DNA of 6,166 bases from positions 1 through 6,166 of the forward strand of contig JALVPA010000063.1 of the NCBI GenBank assembly GCA_027026055.1, in the 5' to 3' direction. Source of the DNA: Campylobacteraceae bacterium. Lineage in GTDB: Bacteria > Campylobacterota > Campylobacteria > Campylobacterales > Sulfurovaceae. Position 1 is the first letter of the stretch; each line of letters opens with the position of its first letter. Shown here piece after piece: positions 1 to 5,696 of the stretch. The translations under genes and the position numbers were made by a program. The notes beneath the pieces were generated by a model that saw nothing but the letters and a program-made list of their open reading frames with translations, ran no database searches and was not told where the DNA came from.

Positions 1-1
1 T

Positions 2-166
2 CAAAGGCCCGTGCGGGAGGACGGTAGCGTCATTGTCGCCGAATACGTATACGACGTTATGCGGTTACGAGTTGCGCGCCTCAAAAGTCAAAAGATACGG
101 AAAATTCGATTGGCGTTATACGATAAAGATATCGCCGTCGAAACGTTAATTTACGTATCTCAGTAA
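2..166 (+). CDS. C-terminal end of an unidentified protein (5' end outside window)
   Basis: An open frame enters from the left edge and gives 54 residues before a TAA at 164-166. It is rich in basic residues (MRLRVARLKSQKIRKIR in the middle) and ends with alternating hydrophobic residues (DIAVETLIYVSQ), suggesting beta strands. I do not recognise the family. In some relatives flgA sits next to ubiX, but this tail shows no clear FlgA feature and I do not claim it. The reading frame is supported by the absence of stops and by codon use similar to the neighbouring genes. Its last seven bases overlap the stop end of the - strand helicase gene, so the two genes meet tail to tail with no room for a conventional terminator between them. 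Confidence 0.6.
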   Translation, partial: QRPVREDGSVIVAEYVYDVMRLRVARLKSQKIRKIRLALYDKDIAVETLIYVSQ

Positions 167-1434
167 GCGGTGTAAAACGCCTTTACCCTCTCGTCGACTC
201 GAATCATGCGGTGCAGATAGCTACGCAAATCGCCGCGGGTATATTCGAGACGAAGTTTTTTCGGATCGACGGCGCGCGACAACGCTACGTAAAATTGGCT
301 GGGGGCGAAGATGGTATCGACGTTGCATACCAAATTGTCGATACTCATCCCTTGGCTTTTGTGTATCGTTACCGCATAGGCGAGTTTGAGGGGAAACTGC
401 GAAAAGGTCGCCGCGGAGACTTGCTCCATCGTGCCGTCTTCCGCAACTTCCATTTCCAACAAATCGAAATCGTGCCGTTCCACTCGCACAAAGGCGTCTT
501 TTTTTTCGACAAGGATGTACGCCTCGTCGATATCGCGTACGATACCGCGCTCTCCGTTGATATATTTGCCCCATTTGTTAACGGTAAAAAGTACCGGCGC
601 GCCCACTTTGAGCGTGAGTCTCTCGTTTGCAGGAAGCATGCGAATCCAGTTTTCGAGTCGCTTTTCGGAAAGCTTGGTATGCGGACGAATATCGGCGAAA
701 AGTATCGTCTCTTCGCTCTCTATCCTATTGAGACGTTCGCGATTGAGCTTGTCCACTTCGTCGTTGCGACCGAAAAGCGACGTGGGTTCGTCCGAAAGCT
801 CGTGATGTTGTAAAGCTTCGAGATAGGCTTCGACCGCTTCGTCGCAGACGCCATAGCGTATCTTGGAAAGTATTTCGGCAAATTCGGCATCTTGCGTCCG
901 TTTCATTTCGGTCAACTCGATCGTCGTCACGTCGAAACGCTCCCACACCTCCGATTCGAACGCATAAAGCCGCTGCGAAAAAAGCGACGATGCGCCCGAG
1001 TTTCGCGCTACGGGCGGCAGCTGGAAAAAATCGCCGACAAGCATGATACGTCCGCCGTAATCGTATTGTTGTAAACGATAGGCGATCATCTCCAAAAGCG
1101 TCGCGCTCACCATCGAAATTTCGTCGATGACGATGAGGTCTGTCGTACGCAGTGTTTTTTTGAGATCCGAGAGTCGCTTTTTGGCACGCCTGTCTTGTTC
1201 GACGAGTCTTTCCAAAGAGTCTGCAATACCGAAGACGAAAAAGCTGTGAAGGGTAAATCCACCGATATTGACGGCGCTGACACCCGTCGAACCGAGTGCA
1301 ACAACCTGTTTTCCCGCTTTGCGGTAATGACGAATCACCTCGTTGGTGATGTAGCTTTTGCCCGTACCCGCACCGCCTGTCAAAAAGACATTACCGTGCT
1401 TGAGCGCTTCGAGTACGTCGGTTTTATCTACCAT
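160..1434 (-). CDS. PIF1/RecD-like superfamily 1 DNA helicase (AAA ATPase)
   Basis: This 424-residue protein carries the full set of SF1 helicase motifs. Walker A is GGAGTGKS (20-27). Motif Ia is a GSTGVSA stretch (48-54) followed by a TLHSFF segment. Walker B is DEISMV (104-109), motif III is GDFFQLPPV (134-142), and an ELTEMKRTQD motif IV region starts at 173. The C-terminal UvrD-like half has THKSQG (356-362, with one inserted I) and YVALSRA with the arginine finger (382-388). By family knowledge such proteins are ATP-driven 5'-3' DNA helicases acting in the cytoplasm on replication or repair intermediates; the polarity is inferred. An upstream ATG at 1521 would add 29 residues, but I prefer the ATG at 1434. 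It starts just before the P-loop domain, matches the usual short N-terminus, and has a weak AGG at 1442-1444. It overlaps the RNase T2 stop by 11 bases, which suggests translational coupling. Recognition of the helicase family is secure; its specific role is not. Confidence 0.9.
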   Translation of the reverse strand: MVDKTDVLEALKHGNVFLTGGAGTGKSYITNEVIRHYRKAGKQVVALGSTGVSAVNIGGFTLHSFFVFGIADSLERLVEQDRRAKKRLSDLKKTLRTTDLIVIDEISMVSATLLEMIAYRLQQYDYGGRIMLVGDFFQLPPVARNSGASSLFSQRLYAFESEVWERFDVTTIELTEMKRTQDAEFAEILSKIRYGVCDEAVEAYLEALQHHELSDEPTSLFGRNDEVDKLNRERLNRIESEETILFADIRPHTKLSEKRLENWIRMLPANERLTLKVGAPVLFTVNKWGKYINGERGIVRDIDEAYILVEKKDAFVRVERHDFDLLEMEVAEDGTMEQVSAATFSQFPLKLAYAVTIHKSQGMSIDNLVCNVDTIFAPSQFYVALSRAVDPKKLRLEYTRGDLRSYLHRMIRVDERVKAFYTAY

Positions 1435-2413
1435 ATCCCGGCCTATCGACGATACCGTAACGACACCTACCGCGTATCGGTTTGCCGCTACGAAGCGCCG
1501 TAGGCATATCGCTTTGCGCATCGCCTATGGAAAATCGTAGCTCCGTAATCAACCCTCTTTTACAAACCAACGCCGCCTTCTCTCCCGTCCCTTTACCGAA
1601 ACTGCGTTCGACGGCGTTACGTATGCGCTCCAATGTAAGACGTTTTCCCATATTTTCCTTGAAAAGGCGCGCCACTTCACTGCTACGTACCGCTTCGCTC
1701 AAACGTATCGCGTCGGCAAAGTAGCTTTCGGCATCCGTACCGTAACATGTGCCGTGCTTGATCCACTCGTGTCTATGCAAATAGCCCGTCGCCGCGGCGG
1801 GCATCACCGCTTCGAGCGCATGGCGCGTCTGCAGCGTGAGCTTCGGTTCGGGGAGTTTGTGCCACTCGCCGCGTTTATCTGCTGCAACATATCGTTTGGG
1901 GACGTTACAGTAAACGTTTCGTCTCGGTTGCGGCCACAAGCCGTGCAACGTAAACTCTCCGTTTCGCGCCCATTGTGAACGAAAAGATTTACGGCACTCT
2001 TTTGCTCTGCGGTGCGTTTCGCAAAAGGCGTTTTGCCAGCTGAGCGAAAGCAGATTTTCTTTGGAGATTGCGGGTCGTTTTCGTGTTTGTGACGGAAGCG
2101 ACTCGGCGACGCTTTTGTGTTCGTTTGCCGCTACGTCTTTACTTTCGTATAGGGGCGTACCGCGAAGAGGCCTAAGAGTCATACAGTCGTCGTCGACCCA
2201 GCGTTGCGAAGGCTGCTCGCCTTCGACTTTGACGAGGTATTGTCCTTTGTGATGGCGCACCATCGTATAAGGACGGTGCATATCCACACGAAGCGCATGG
2301 GTGTTTTTCGTATGTTTGAGATTGTCGTACAAATCGCAGGTTTTGGCGGGATAGAGCGTCATATCCGCCCAAAGTGTCGCCGAAAGTACGATCAAAACTA
2401 TTTGTTTCAACAT
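1424..2413 (-). CDS. Secreted ribonuclease T2 family endoribonuclease with N-terminal extra domain
   Basis: This 329-residue protein has both RNase T2 active-site motifs: CAS-1 as FTLHGLWPQ (154-162, catalytic H157) and CAS-2 as HEWIKHGTC (215-223, with E216, K219 and H220). LSWQNAFC (124-131) is the typical first strand of the bacterial domain. Residues 1-16 form a signal peptide (basic K3, hydrophobic core, LWA before D17), so export to the periplasm is expected. The eight cysteines after it (26, 77, 131, 140, 169, 223, 284, 317) fit disulfide bonding there. The family cuts single-stranded RNA through a 2',3'-cyclic phosphate, as in E. coli RNase I. Residues 17-115 lie outside the catalytic domain. 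They hold a Cys26-Cys77 segment that resembles a small SH3-like fold (ALRV, GQYLVKV, RWVDDDC), followed by a charged linker. A purine-rich AGAGGGGA lies about 12 bases before the ATG. It is the first gene of a - strand pair with the helicase. RNase T2 identity is very firm; the SH3 suggestion is tentative. Confidence 0.95.
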   Translation of the reverse strand: MLKQIVLIVLSATLWADMTLYPAKTCDLYDNLKHTKNTHALRVDMHRPYTMVRHHKGQYLVKVEGEQPSQRWVDDDCMTLRPLRGTPLYESKDVAANEHKSVAESLPSQTRKRPAISKENLLSLSWQNAFCETHRRAKECRKSFRSQWARNGEFTLHGLWPQPRRNVYCNVPKRYVAADKRGEWHKLPEPKLTLQTRHALEAVMPAAATGYLHRHEWIKHGTCYGTDAESYFADAIRLSEAVRSSEVARLFKENMGKRLTLERIRNAVERSFGKGTGEKAALVCKRGLITELRFSIGDAQSDMPTALRSGKPIRGRCRYGIVDRPGYGR

Positions 2414-2451
2414 GGTGTTCGCTTTTCCCCTCTTTCGTTTTTCATGACCGC

Positions 2452-2481
2452 ATTATAACCATATCGTGGCTTTTTTTGCAA
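2452..2481 (-). promoter_or_regulatory. Predicted sigma70 promoter for the RNase T2-helicase operon
   Basis: Read on the - strand, a perfect TATAAT lies at 2457-2452. An upstream TTGCAA (2481-2476) matches the -35 consensus at four of six positions with an 18-base spacer. Transcription would start near 2445, giving an RNase T2 leader of about 30 bases. The assignment rests on motif match and position only. Confidence 0.55.
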
Positions 2482-2491
2482 TATTTTCCAG

Positions 2492-2520
2492 TATAATGAA
2501 ACGAAAATTTTGTAGAGGGA
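2492..2520 (+). promoter_or_regulatory. Predicted sigma70 promoter and ribosome binding site of ubiX
   Basis: A perfect TATAAT at 2492-2497 is preceded by a T-rich stretch (2471-2477) rather than a good -35, the usual pattern for the housekeeping sigma factor in Campylobacterota. Transcription would start near 2504. A strong ribosome binding site AGAGGGA (2514-2520) sits seven bases before the ubiX ATG and fixes that start. This promoter probably drives ubiX through tmk. Confidence 0.6.
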
Positions 2521-2527
2521 TAAACGG

Positions 2528-3058
2528 ATGAGACTTGTCGTCGCGCTTACAGGCGCCAGCGGTACCGCACTCGGAGAAAAATTTGTTGCCTATTTGCCCG
2601 ATAATGTGGAAGCGCACGTCATCGCTTCCGAAAACGCTTTGACGGTAGAACGTTACGAAAACAAAAAGGTCGTCTTCTATCGTGACGACGATATCGCCGC
2701 CGCCGTATCGAGCGGTTCGTTTCGTACCGATGCGACGGCAATCGTACCTTGCTCTATGAATACGTTGGCGAAAATCGCTTGCGGTATCGCCGACAATCTC
2801 CCCACTCGCGTCGCCGCCGTTGCGATCAAAGAGCGCAAACCGCTGCTACTCGCTCCCAGAGAGATGCCTTTTTCGGCGATTGCACTGGAAAACATGCACA
2901 AACTCGCCGCTCTCGGCGTCGTTGTCGCACCGCCCGTGATGGGGTACTATGCGCGGGTGGAGACGCTTGAGGAGATGGAACGATTTGTCATCGGAAAGTG
3001 GTATGATGCGTTGGGTATCGAACACTCGCTCTTCAAACGGTGGGGAGATGACGATTAA
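2528..3058 (+). CDS. ubiX: Flavin prenyltransferase UbiX
   Basis: UbiX joins a dimethylallyl group to FMN to make prenyl-FMN, the cofactor of UbiD-type decarboxylases. The 176-residue sequence shows the family in order: TGASG near the N-terminus (8-12), the FMN-binding SSGSF (61-65), PCSMNTLAKIA (74-84), DNLPTR (89-94), KERKPL (101-106), REMP (111-114) and PPVMGYY (135-141). K101, R111, E112 and Y141 have the spacing of the catalytic residues in characterised UbiX. The length is slightly under the usual 185-200 residues but no motif is missing. Campylobacterota usually make menaquinone by the futalosine route, where UbiX/UbiD-like proteins are thought to act late, so a quinone role is likely by inference; no ubiD is in the window. 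It is the first gene of the + strand operon, 114 bases from the divergent RNase T2 gene, with its own strong promoter and ribosome binding site. Confidence 0.95.
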   Translation: MRLVVALTGASGTALGEKFVAYLPDNVEAHVIASENALTVERYENKKVVFYRDDDIAAAVSSGSFRTDATAIVPCSMNTLAKIACGIADNLPTRVAAVAIKERKPLLLAPREMPFSAIALENMHKLAALGVVVAPPVMGYYARVETLEEMERFVIGKWYDALGIEHSLFKRWGDDD

Positions 3059-3082
3059 GAGTGAAGTGTACGGAGTTGTGGT

Positions 3083-3172
3083 ATGCTTTTGCACGAAAAC
3101 CCGCGAAAGGGCGATAGCATGAGTGATTTGAAACCCAAGAGATTGCAATATGTCGTCGGAGGAGACCGATGA
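3083..3172 (+). CDS. Possible small protein of 29 residues between ubiX and coaD
   Basis: A short frame starts at an ATG at 3083 and ends in a TGA that overlaps the coaD start as ATGA (3169-3172). A GGAG at 3072-3075 stands seven bases before the start, ideal for ribosome binding. A second in-frame ATG at 3119, preceded by AAAGGG, would give a 17-residue version. The peptide is hydrophilic and basic at both ends (contains ENPRKGDS and LKPKRLQYVVGGDR), with no signal peptide or membrane segment. I recognise no family. It may be a real small protein, or a short translated leader that carries ribosomes to coaD, whose ribosome binding site GGAGGAG (3158-3164) lies inside it. The 110-base gap is unusually wide for this otherwise tightly packed operon, which mildly supports a function. 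Confidence 0.4.
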   Translation: MLLHENPRKGDSMSDLKPKRLQYVVGGDR

Positions 3173-3645
3173 GAACCGCTATCTATCCGGGGACTTTCGA
3201 CCCCATCACAAACGGACACCTCGACATTATCAAACGCGCATGCAAAATGTTTGACCGCATTATCGTCGCCGTCGCCGCTTCCAAAGCGAAACGCCCCATG
3301 TTCGATTTGAAAGATCGCATCCGCATGGTCAAAGCCGCTACGGCGAACTTACCCAAAACCGAAGTGGTCGGTTTCGACAAACTCTTGGTCGATCTTGCCG
3401 CAGAACTCGACGCTCATATCGTCGTACGCGGTCTTCGCGCCGTGAGCGATTTCGAGTACGAACTGCAAATGGGATATGCCAACGCTTCGCTCTCTCCGGA
3501 CTTGGAGACGATCTATCTGATGCCCAATCTCCAGCACGCGTTTGTCAGCTCTTCGGTCGTCAGAGCCATTTTGGAGTACGACGGCAAAATCGACCATCTC
3601 GTCGCGCCGGAAGTGCACCGTATCATTCGGGAGATTCGCGGCTGA
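3169..3645 (+). CDS. coaD: Phosphopantetheine adenylyltransferase (coenzyme A synthesis)
   Basis: CoaD transfers AMP from ATP to 4'-phosphopantetheine to give dephospho-CoA, the penultimate step of coenzyme A synthesis in the cytoplasm. The 158-residue protein matches the usual bacterial length of about 160. It opens with YPGTFDPITNGH, which contains the nucleotidyltransferase T/HxGH signature as TNGH (14-17). It continues with VVRGLRAVSDFEYELQM (85-101), which contributes to the substrate and hexamer interface, and SSSVVR (127-132), equivalent to the ISSS-T/L-V motif that binds ATP phosphates. The start is fixed by a very strong GGAGGAG (3158-3164) and by the YPGTFDP position. Its stop TGA shares one base with the tmk start (TGATG), so the two are probably translationally coupled. 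Nothing is missing or unusual. Confidence 0.97.
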   Translation: MRTAIYPGTFDPITNGHLDIIKRACKMFDRIIVAVAASKAKRPMFDLKDRIRMVKAATANLPKTEVVGFDKLLVDLAAELDAHIVVRGLRAVSDFEYELQMGYANASLSPDLETIYLMPNLQHAFVSSSVVRAILEYDGKIDHLVAPEVHRIIREIRG

Positions 3646-4220
3646 TGTATATACTTTTCGAAGGCATCGACACCTGCGGCAAAAGCACCCAAATCGCCCT
3701 CCTCAAAGAGACGCACCCAGAAATCGTCGTAACGAAGGAACCCGGTGGCACTCCCTTCGGCGTCAAAGCGCGAGAGATACTGCTGAACGAAGGGTTGCGT
3801 TCCGAACGCGCCGAAATTTTACTCTTTCTCGCCGATCGCGCCGAGCACTACGAATGCATCGTCAAATCCAATCGCGATCGCGTCGTCGTCTCCGACAGAG
3901 GCTTTGTTTCGGGGATTGCCTATGCGATGGCGCACGGCGGTTACGATTTTGACGAGTTGGTACGGCTAAACCGCTTCGCACTGGAAGGCAACTTTCCCGA
4001 TAGAATCGTTTTGTTTTTAACCGACGAAGCAACACTTCGCGAACGTCTCGGTCAAAAAGCCGCCGACGGTATCGAAGCGCGCGGCATCGCATATCTCCTT
4101 GATGTCCAAGCGCGTATGCGCGATATCGTCACACGTCTTGAGATTCCCCATCTCTTCGTCGATGCGACCGACACGATAGAAAATATCCACAAAGCGCTTC
4201 TACGCTATCTTAAGCTATAA
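3645..4220 (+). CDS. tmk: Thymidylate kinase (dTMP kinase)
   Basis: Tmk phosphorylates dTMP to dTDP, a required step for dTTP supply to DNA synthesis. The P-loop is EGIDTCGKST (6-15), with a cysteine where many relatives have glycine or alanine. KEPGGT (31-36) replaces the common REPGGT, DRAEH (64-68) and SDRG (83-86) form the dTMP/DRX region, and the lid segment around 137-148 contains EARGIAYL. At 191 residues it is shorter than the enterobacterial enzyme (about 210) but fits the short form of Helicobacter and relatives. The ATG overlaps the coaD TGA by one base and there is no separate strong ribosome binding site, so translation likely depends on coaD. It ends at a TAA that forms part of a TATAAT, a possible internal promoter for hisS. 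Identity is secure. Confidence 0.96.
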   Translation: MYILFEGIDTCGKSTQIALLKETHPEIVVTKEPGGTPFGVKAREILLNEGLRSERAEILLFLADRAEHYECIVKSNRDRVVVSDRGFVSGIAYAMAHGGYDFDELVRLNRFALEGNFPDRIVLFLTDEATLRERLGQKAADGIEARGIAYLLDVQARMRDIVTRLEIPHLFVDATDTIENIHKALLRYLKL

Positions 4221-4245
4221 TTACGCTGATTTTTTCCTAAAGGAA
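4216..4245 (+). promoter_or_regulatory. Possible internal promoter and ribosome binding site of hisS
   Basis: A perfect TATAAT at 4216-4221 overlaps the tmk stop codon. No convincing -35 is present, as is common in this phylum. A start near 4228 would leave a leader of about 25 bases. AAAGGAA at 4239-4245, seven bases before the hisS ATG, is a clear ribosome binding site. It pairs weakly with the preceding TTCC (4234-4237 region), forming a 4-base stem that is probably too weak to matter. The ribosome binding site is firm; the promoter is tentative. Confidence 0.4.
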
Positions 4246-4252
4246 CCGACCG

Positions 4253-5485
4253 ATGATCAAACCTTTGCGCGGAATGAAAGATCTGATATTCGAAGATGCC
4301 GAACGCTTTTTATATATCGTCGAAACCGCTTCGCAAGTAGCAAAACGATACGGCTACGGCTATATCGAGACGCCGATATTGGAAGAGACGGCACTCTTTA
4401 AACGCTCCGTAGGCGACAGTTCCGATATCGTCAACAAAGAGATGTATCAGTTCGAAGACAAAGGCGGCAACGACGTCTGTATGCGTCCGGAGGGAACGGC
4501 GGGTGTGGTACGCGCTTTTTTGAGCGCCAAACTCGACCGTCAACCGGGCAAATACAAATTTTACTATTACGGACCGATGTTTCGCTACGAAAGACCCCAA
4601 AAAGGACGTCTGCGCCAATTTCACCAATTCGGTTGCGAGAGCTTCGGAGAAGAGAGCGTCTACGAAGATTTCAACGTCATTGCGATGATCGCGCAGATCT
4701 TCGACACGCTGGATATCGGTTACCGTCTGCTAATCAACTCGTTGGGATGTCCGGCGTGTATGCCCGAATACAGAGAAAAACTTGTCGGCTACTTGCATAC
4801 GCACAAAGAGGCGTTATGCGAAGATTGCAACCGCCGTATCGAAACCAACCCCGTCCGCGTACTCGATTGTAAAAACGAAACCTGTCAACGTCATCTTAGC
4901 GAAGCGCCCAAGCTCATAGACAACCTTTGCGAGCGCTGCAACGATGATTTCGCGACGCTACGATGCTTACTCGACGATGCGGGTATCGCCTACGAGGTCG
5001 ATACGCATCTGGTGCGCGGGCTCGATTACTATACCAAAACCGCTTTCGAGTTCGTCAGCGACGCCATCGGTGCGCAATCGGCCATTGCGGGCGGCGGACG
5101 CTACGACAGGCTGGTCGAATATCTCGGCGGCAAACCGACCCCCGCCGTCGGTTTCGCTCTGGGTATCGAGCGCATTATGGAATTGGTTGCGCTTCCCGAA
5201 AAGGATAGAGAGGGATACTATCTGGGGGCAATGACGCCCGAAGCGGTCGCACCGCTTTTGAAGCTGGCAAACGAATTGCGTCGCTATGAAAAAGTACATA
5301 TGGAGTACGGACCCAAAGGCTTCAAAAGCCATATGAAAGGGGTCGACAAACAACGCGCGCGTTATGCCGTGCTCATCGGCGAATCGGAACTCGAAAACGA
5401 TACGCTATGGCTCAAAGATCTCGAAACGAAAGAGGAAAAAACCCTTCCGTGCGATGCCTTTTTAAAAACGGTAACGGCACGGTAG
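4253..5485 (+). CDS. hisS: Histidyl-tRNA synthetase
   Basis: HisRS is a class II, usually dimeric cytoplasmic enzyme that charges tRNA-His. The 410-residue protein begins MIKPLRGMKD, the typical start, followed by the motif 1 region (YIETPILEETALF, 37-49) and a DKGG loop before MRPEGTAGVVR. Motif 2 is FRYERPQKGRLRQFHQ (110-125). The histidine-specific segments are LVRGLDYYTKTAFEF (253-267) and AIAGGGRYD (277-285), and motif 3 is GFALGIER (300-307). The C-terminal anticodon-binding domain (about 320-405) is intact. The insertion domain holds four cysteine pairs (166/169, 189/192, 206/211, 226/229); this cysteine-rich form is common in many bacterial HisRS and is not an anomaly. Spacing from tmk is 32 bases with an AAAGGAA ribosome binding site. 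It may be co-transcribed with ubiX-coaD-tmk or use the TATAAT at 4216. Confidence 0.97.
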   Translation: MIKPLRGMKDLIFEDAERFLYIVETASQVAKRYGYGYIETPILEETALFKRSVGDSSDIVNKEMYQFEDKGGNDVCMRPEGTAGVVRAFLSAKLDRQPGKYKFYYYGPMFRYERPQKGRLRQFHQFGCESFGEESVYEDFNVIAMIAQIFDTLDIGYRLLINSLGCPACMPEYREKLVGYLHTHKEALCEDCNRRIETNPVRVLDCKNETCQRHLSEAPKLIDNLCERCNDDFATLRCLLDDAGIAYEVDTHLVRGLDYYTKTAFEFVSDAIGAQSAIAGGGRYDRLVEYLGGKPTPAVGFALGIERIMELVALPEKDREGYYLGAMTPEAVAPLLKLANELRRYEKVHMEYGPKGFKSHMKGVDKQRARYAVLIGESELENDTLWLKDLETKEEKTLPCDAFLKTVTAR

Positions 5486-5696
5486 CCTTCTTGCAATCGC
5501 ATCTTATCGCTTCGTACCGCTCCATTCCGAACACAGCTATAGTAAGATATGACATGTTTTCGATAAAACGGTATGCTTTAAACTATACAAACCGATCGTG
5601 CTTTAAGAATGGCAAATGACAAAAAGCATTCTTCAAAAGAGCTATGCATTGTAGGATGATCTACAGCTATTTTGTTAAAAGTATTGAAATGTTCCA
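5486..5696. other. Non-coding stretch after hisS, A+T rich, with small repeats
   Basis: These 211 bases contain no convincing gene. There is no clear rho-independent terminator right after the hisS stop. Possible -10 elements are TATAGT (5538-5543) and TATACA (5584-5589), both without good -35 sequences. The octamer ACAGCTAT occurs at 5533-5540 and 5663-5670, and GCTTTAA occurs twice (near 5575 and 5600). A short TGTAG/CTACA hairpin (5650-5665) is followed by a few T residues. The base composition falls to about one-third G+C on lines I counted, against over 60% in parts of hisS. Confidence 0.5.
5601..5639 (+). repeat. Imperfect inverted repeat (hairpin) upstream of membrane gene
   Basis: AAGAATG (5605-5611) pairs perfectly with CATTCTT (5627-5633). 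The flanking CTTT (5601-5604) pairs with AAAG (5636-5639) across a two-base bulge, giving an 11-pair stem with a 15-base A-rich loop. No T-run follows directly, so it is not a standard terminator. It lies between hisS and the next gene and could be an RNA structure in the leader of that gene. Confidence 0.4.

Noticed and set aside
211..813. A 200-codon open frame on the + strand
   Set aside because: It lies wholly antisense to the helicase, whose motifs are complete. It has no recognisable domain and is explained by the codon bias of the gene on the other strand.
1435..1521. A longer helicase start at 1521 adding 29 residues
   Set aside because: The extension lies entirely within the RNase T2 coding end, has no family resemblance, and the ATG at 1434 gives the normal distance to Walker A.
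3061..3117. An 18-codon GTG-started frame between ubiX and coaD
   Set aside because: It has no good ribosome binding site and competes with the better-supported frame starting at 3083.
4906..4942. Cysteine pairs in HisRS as a sign of an unusual metal-binding insertion
   Set aside because: The same cysteine pattern in the insertion domain is common in HisRS of many bacteria.
4441..5353. Several 70-130 codon frames on both strands within hisS
   Set aside because: They are shadows of hisS, which is intact and carries all family motifs; none shows a domain or a ribosome binding site.
5461..5500. A terminator at the end of hisS from repeated ACGGTA
   Set aside because: The copies are direct rather than inverted, only a 3-base stem can form, and no T-run follows.
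5407..5619. A 70-codon + strand frame spanning the end of hisS and the following gap
   Set aside because: More than a third lies inside hisS in another frame. The rest crosses low-complexity non-coding sequence and shows no domain.
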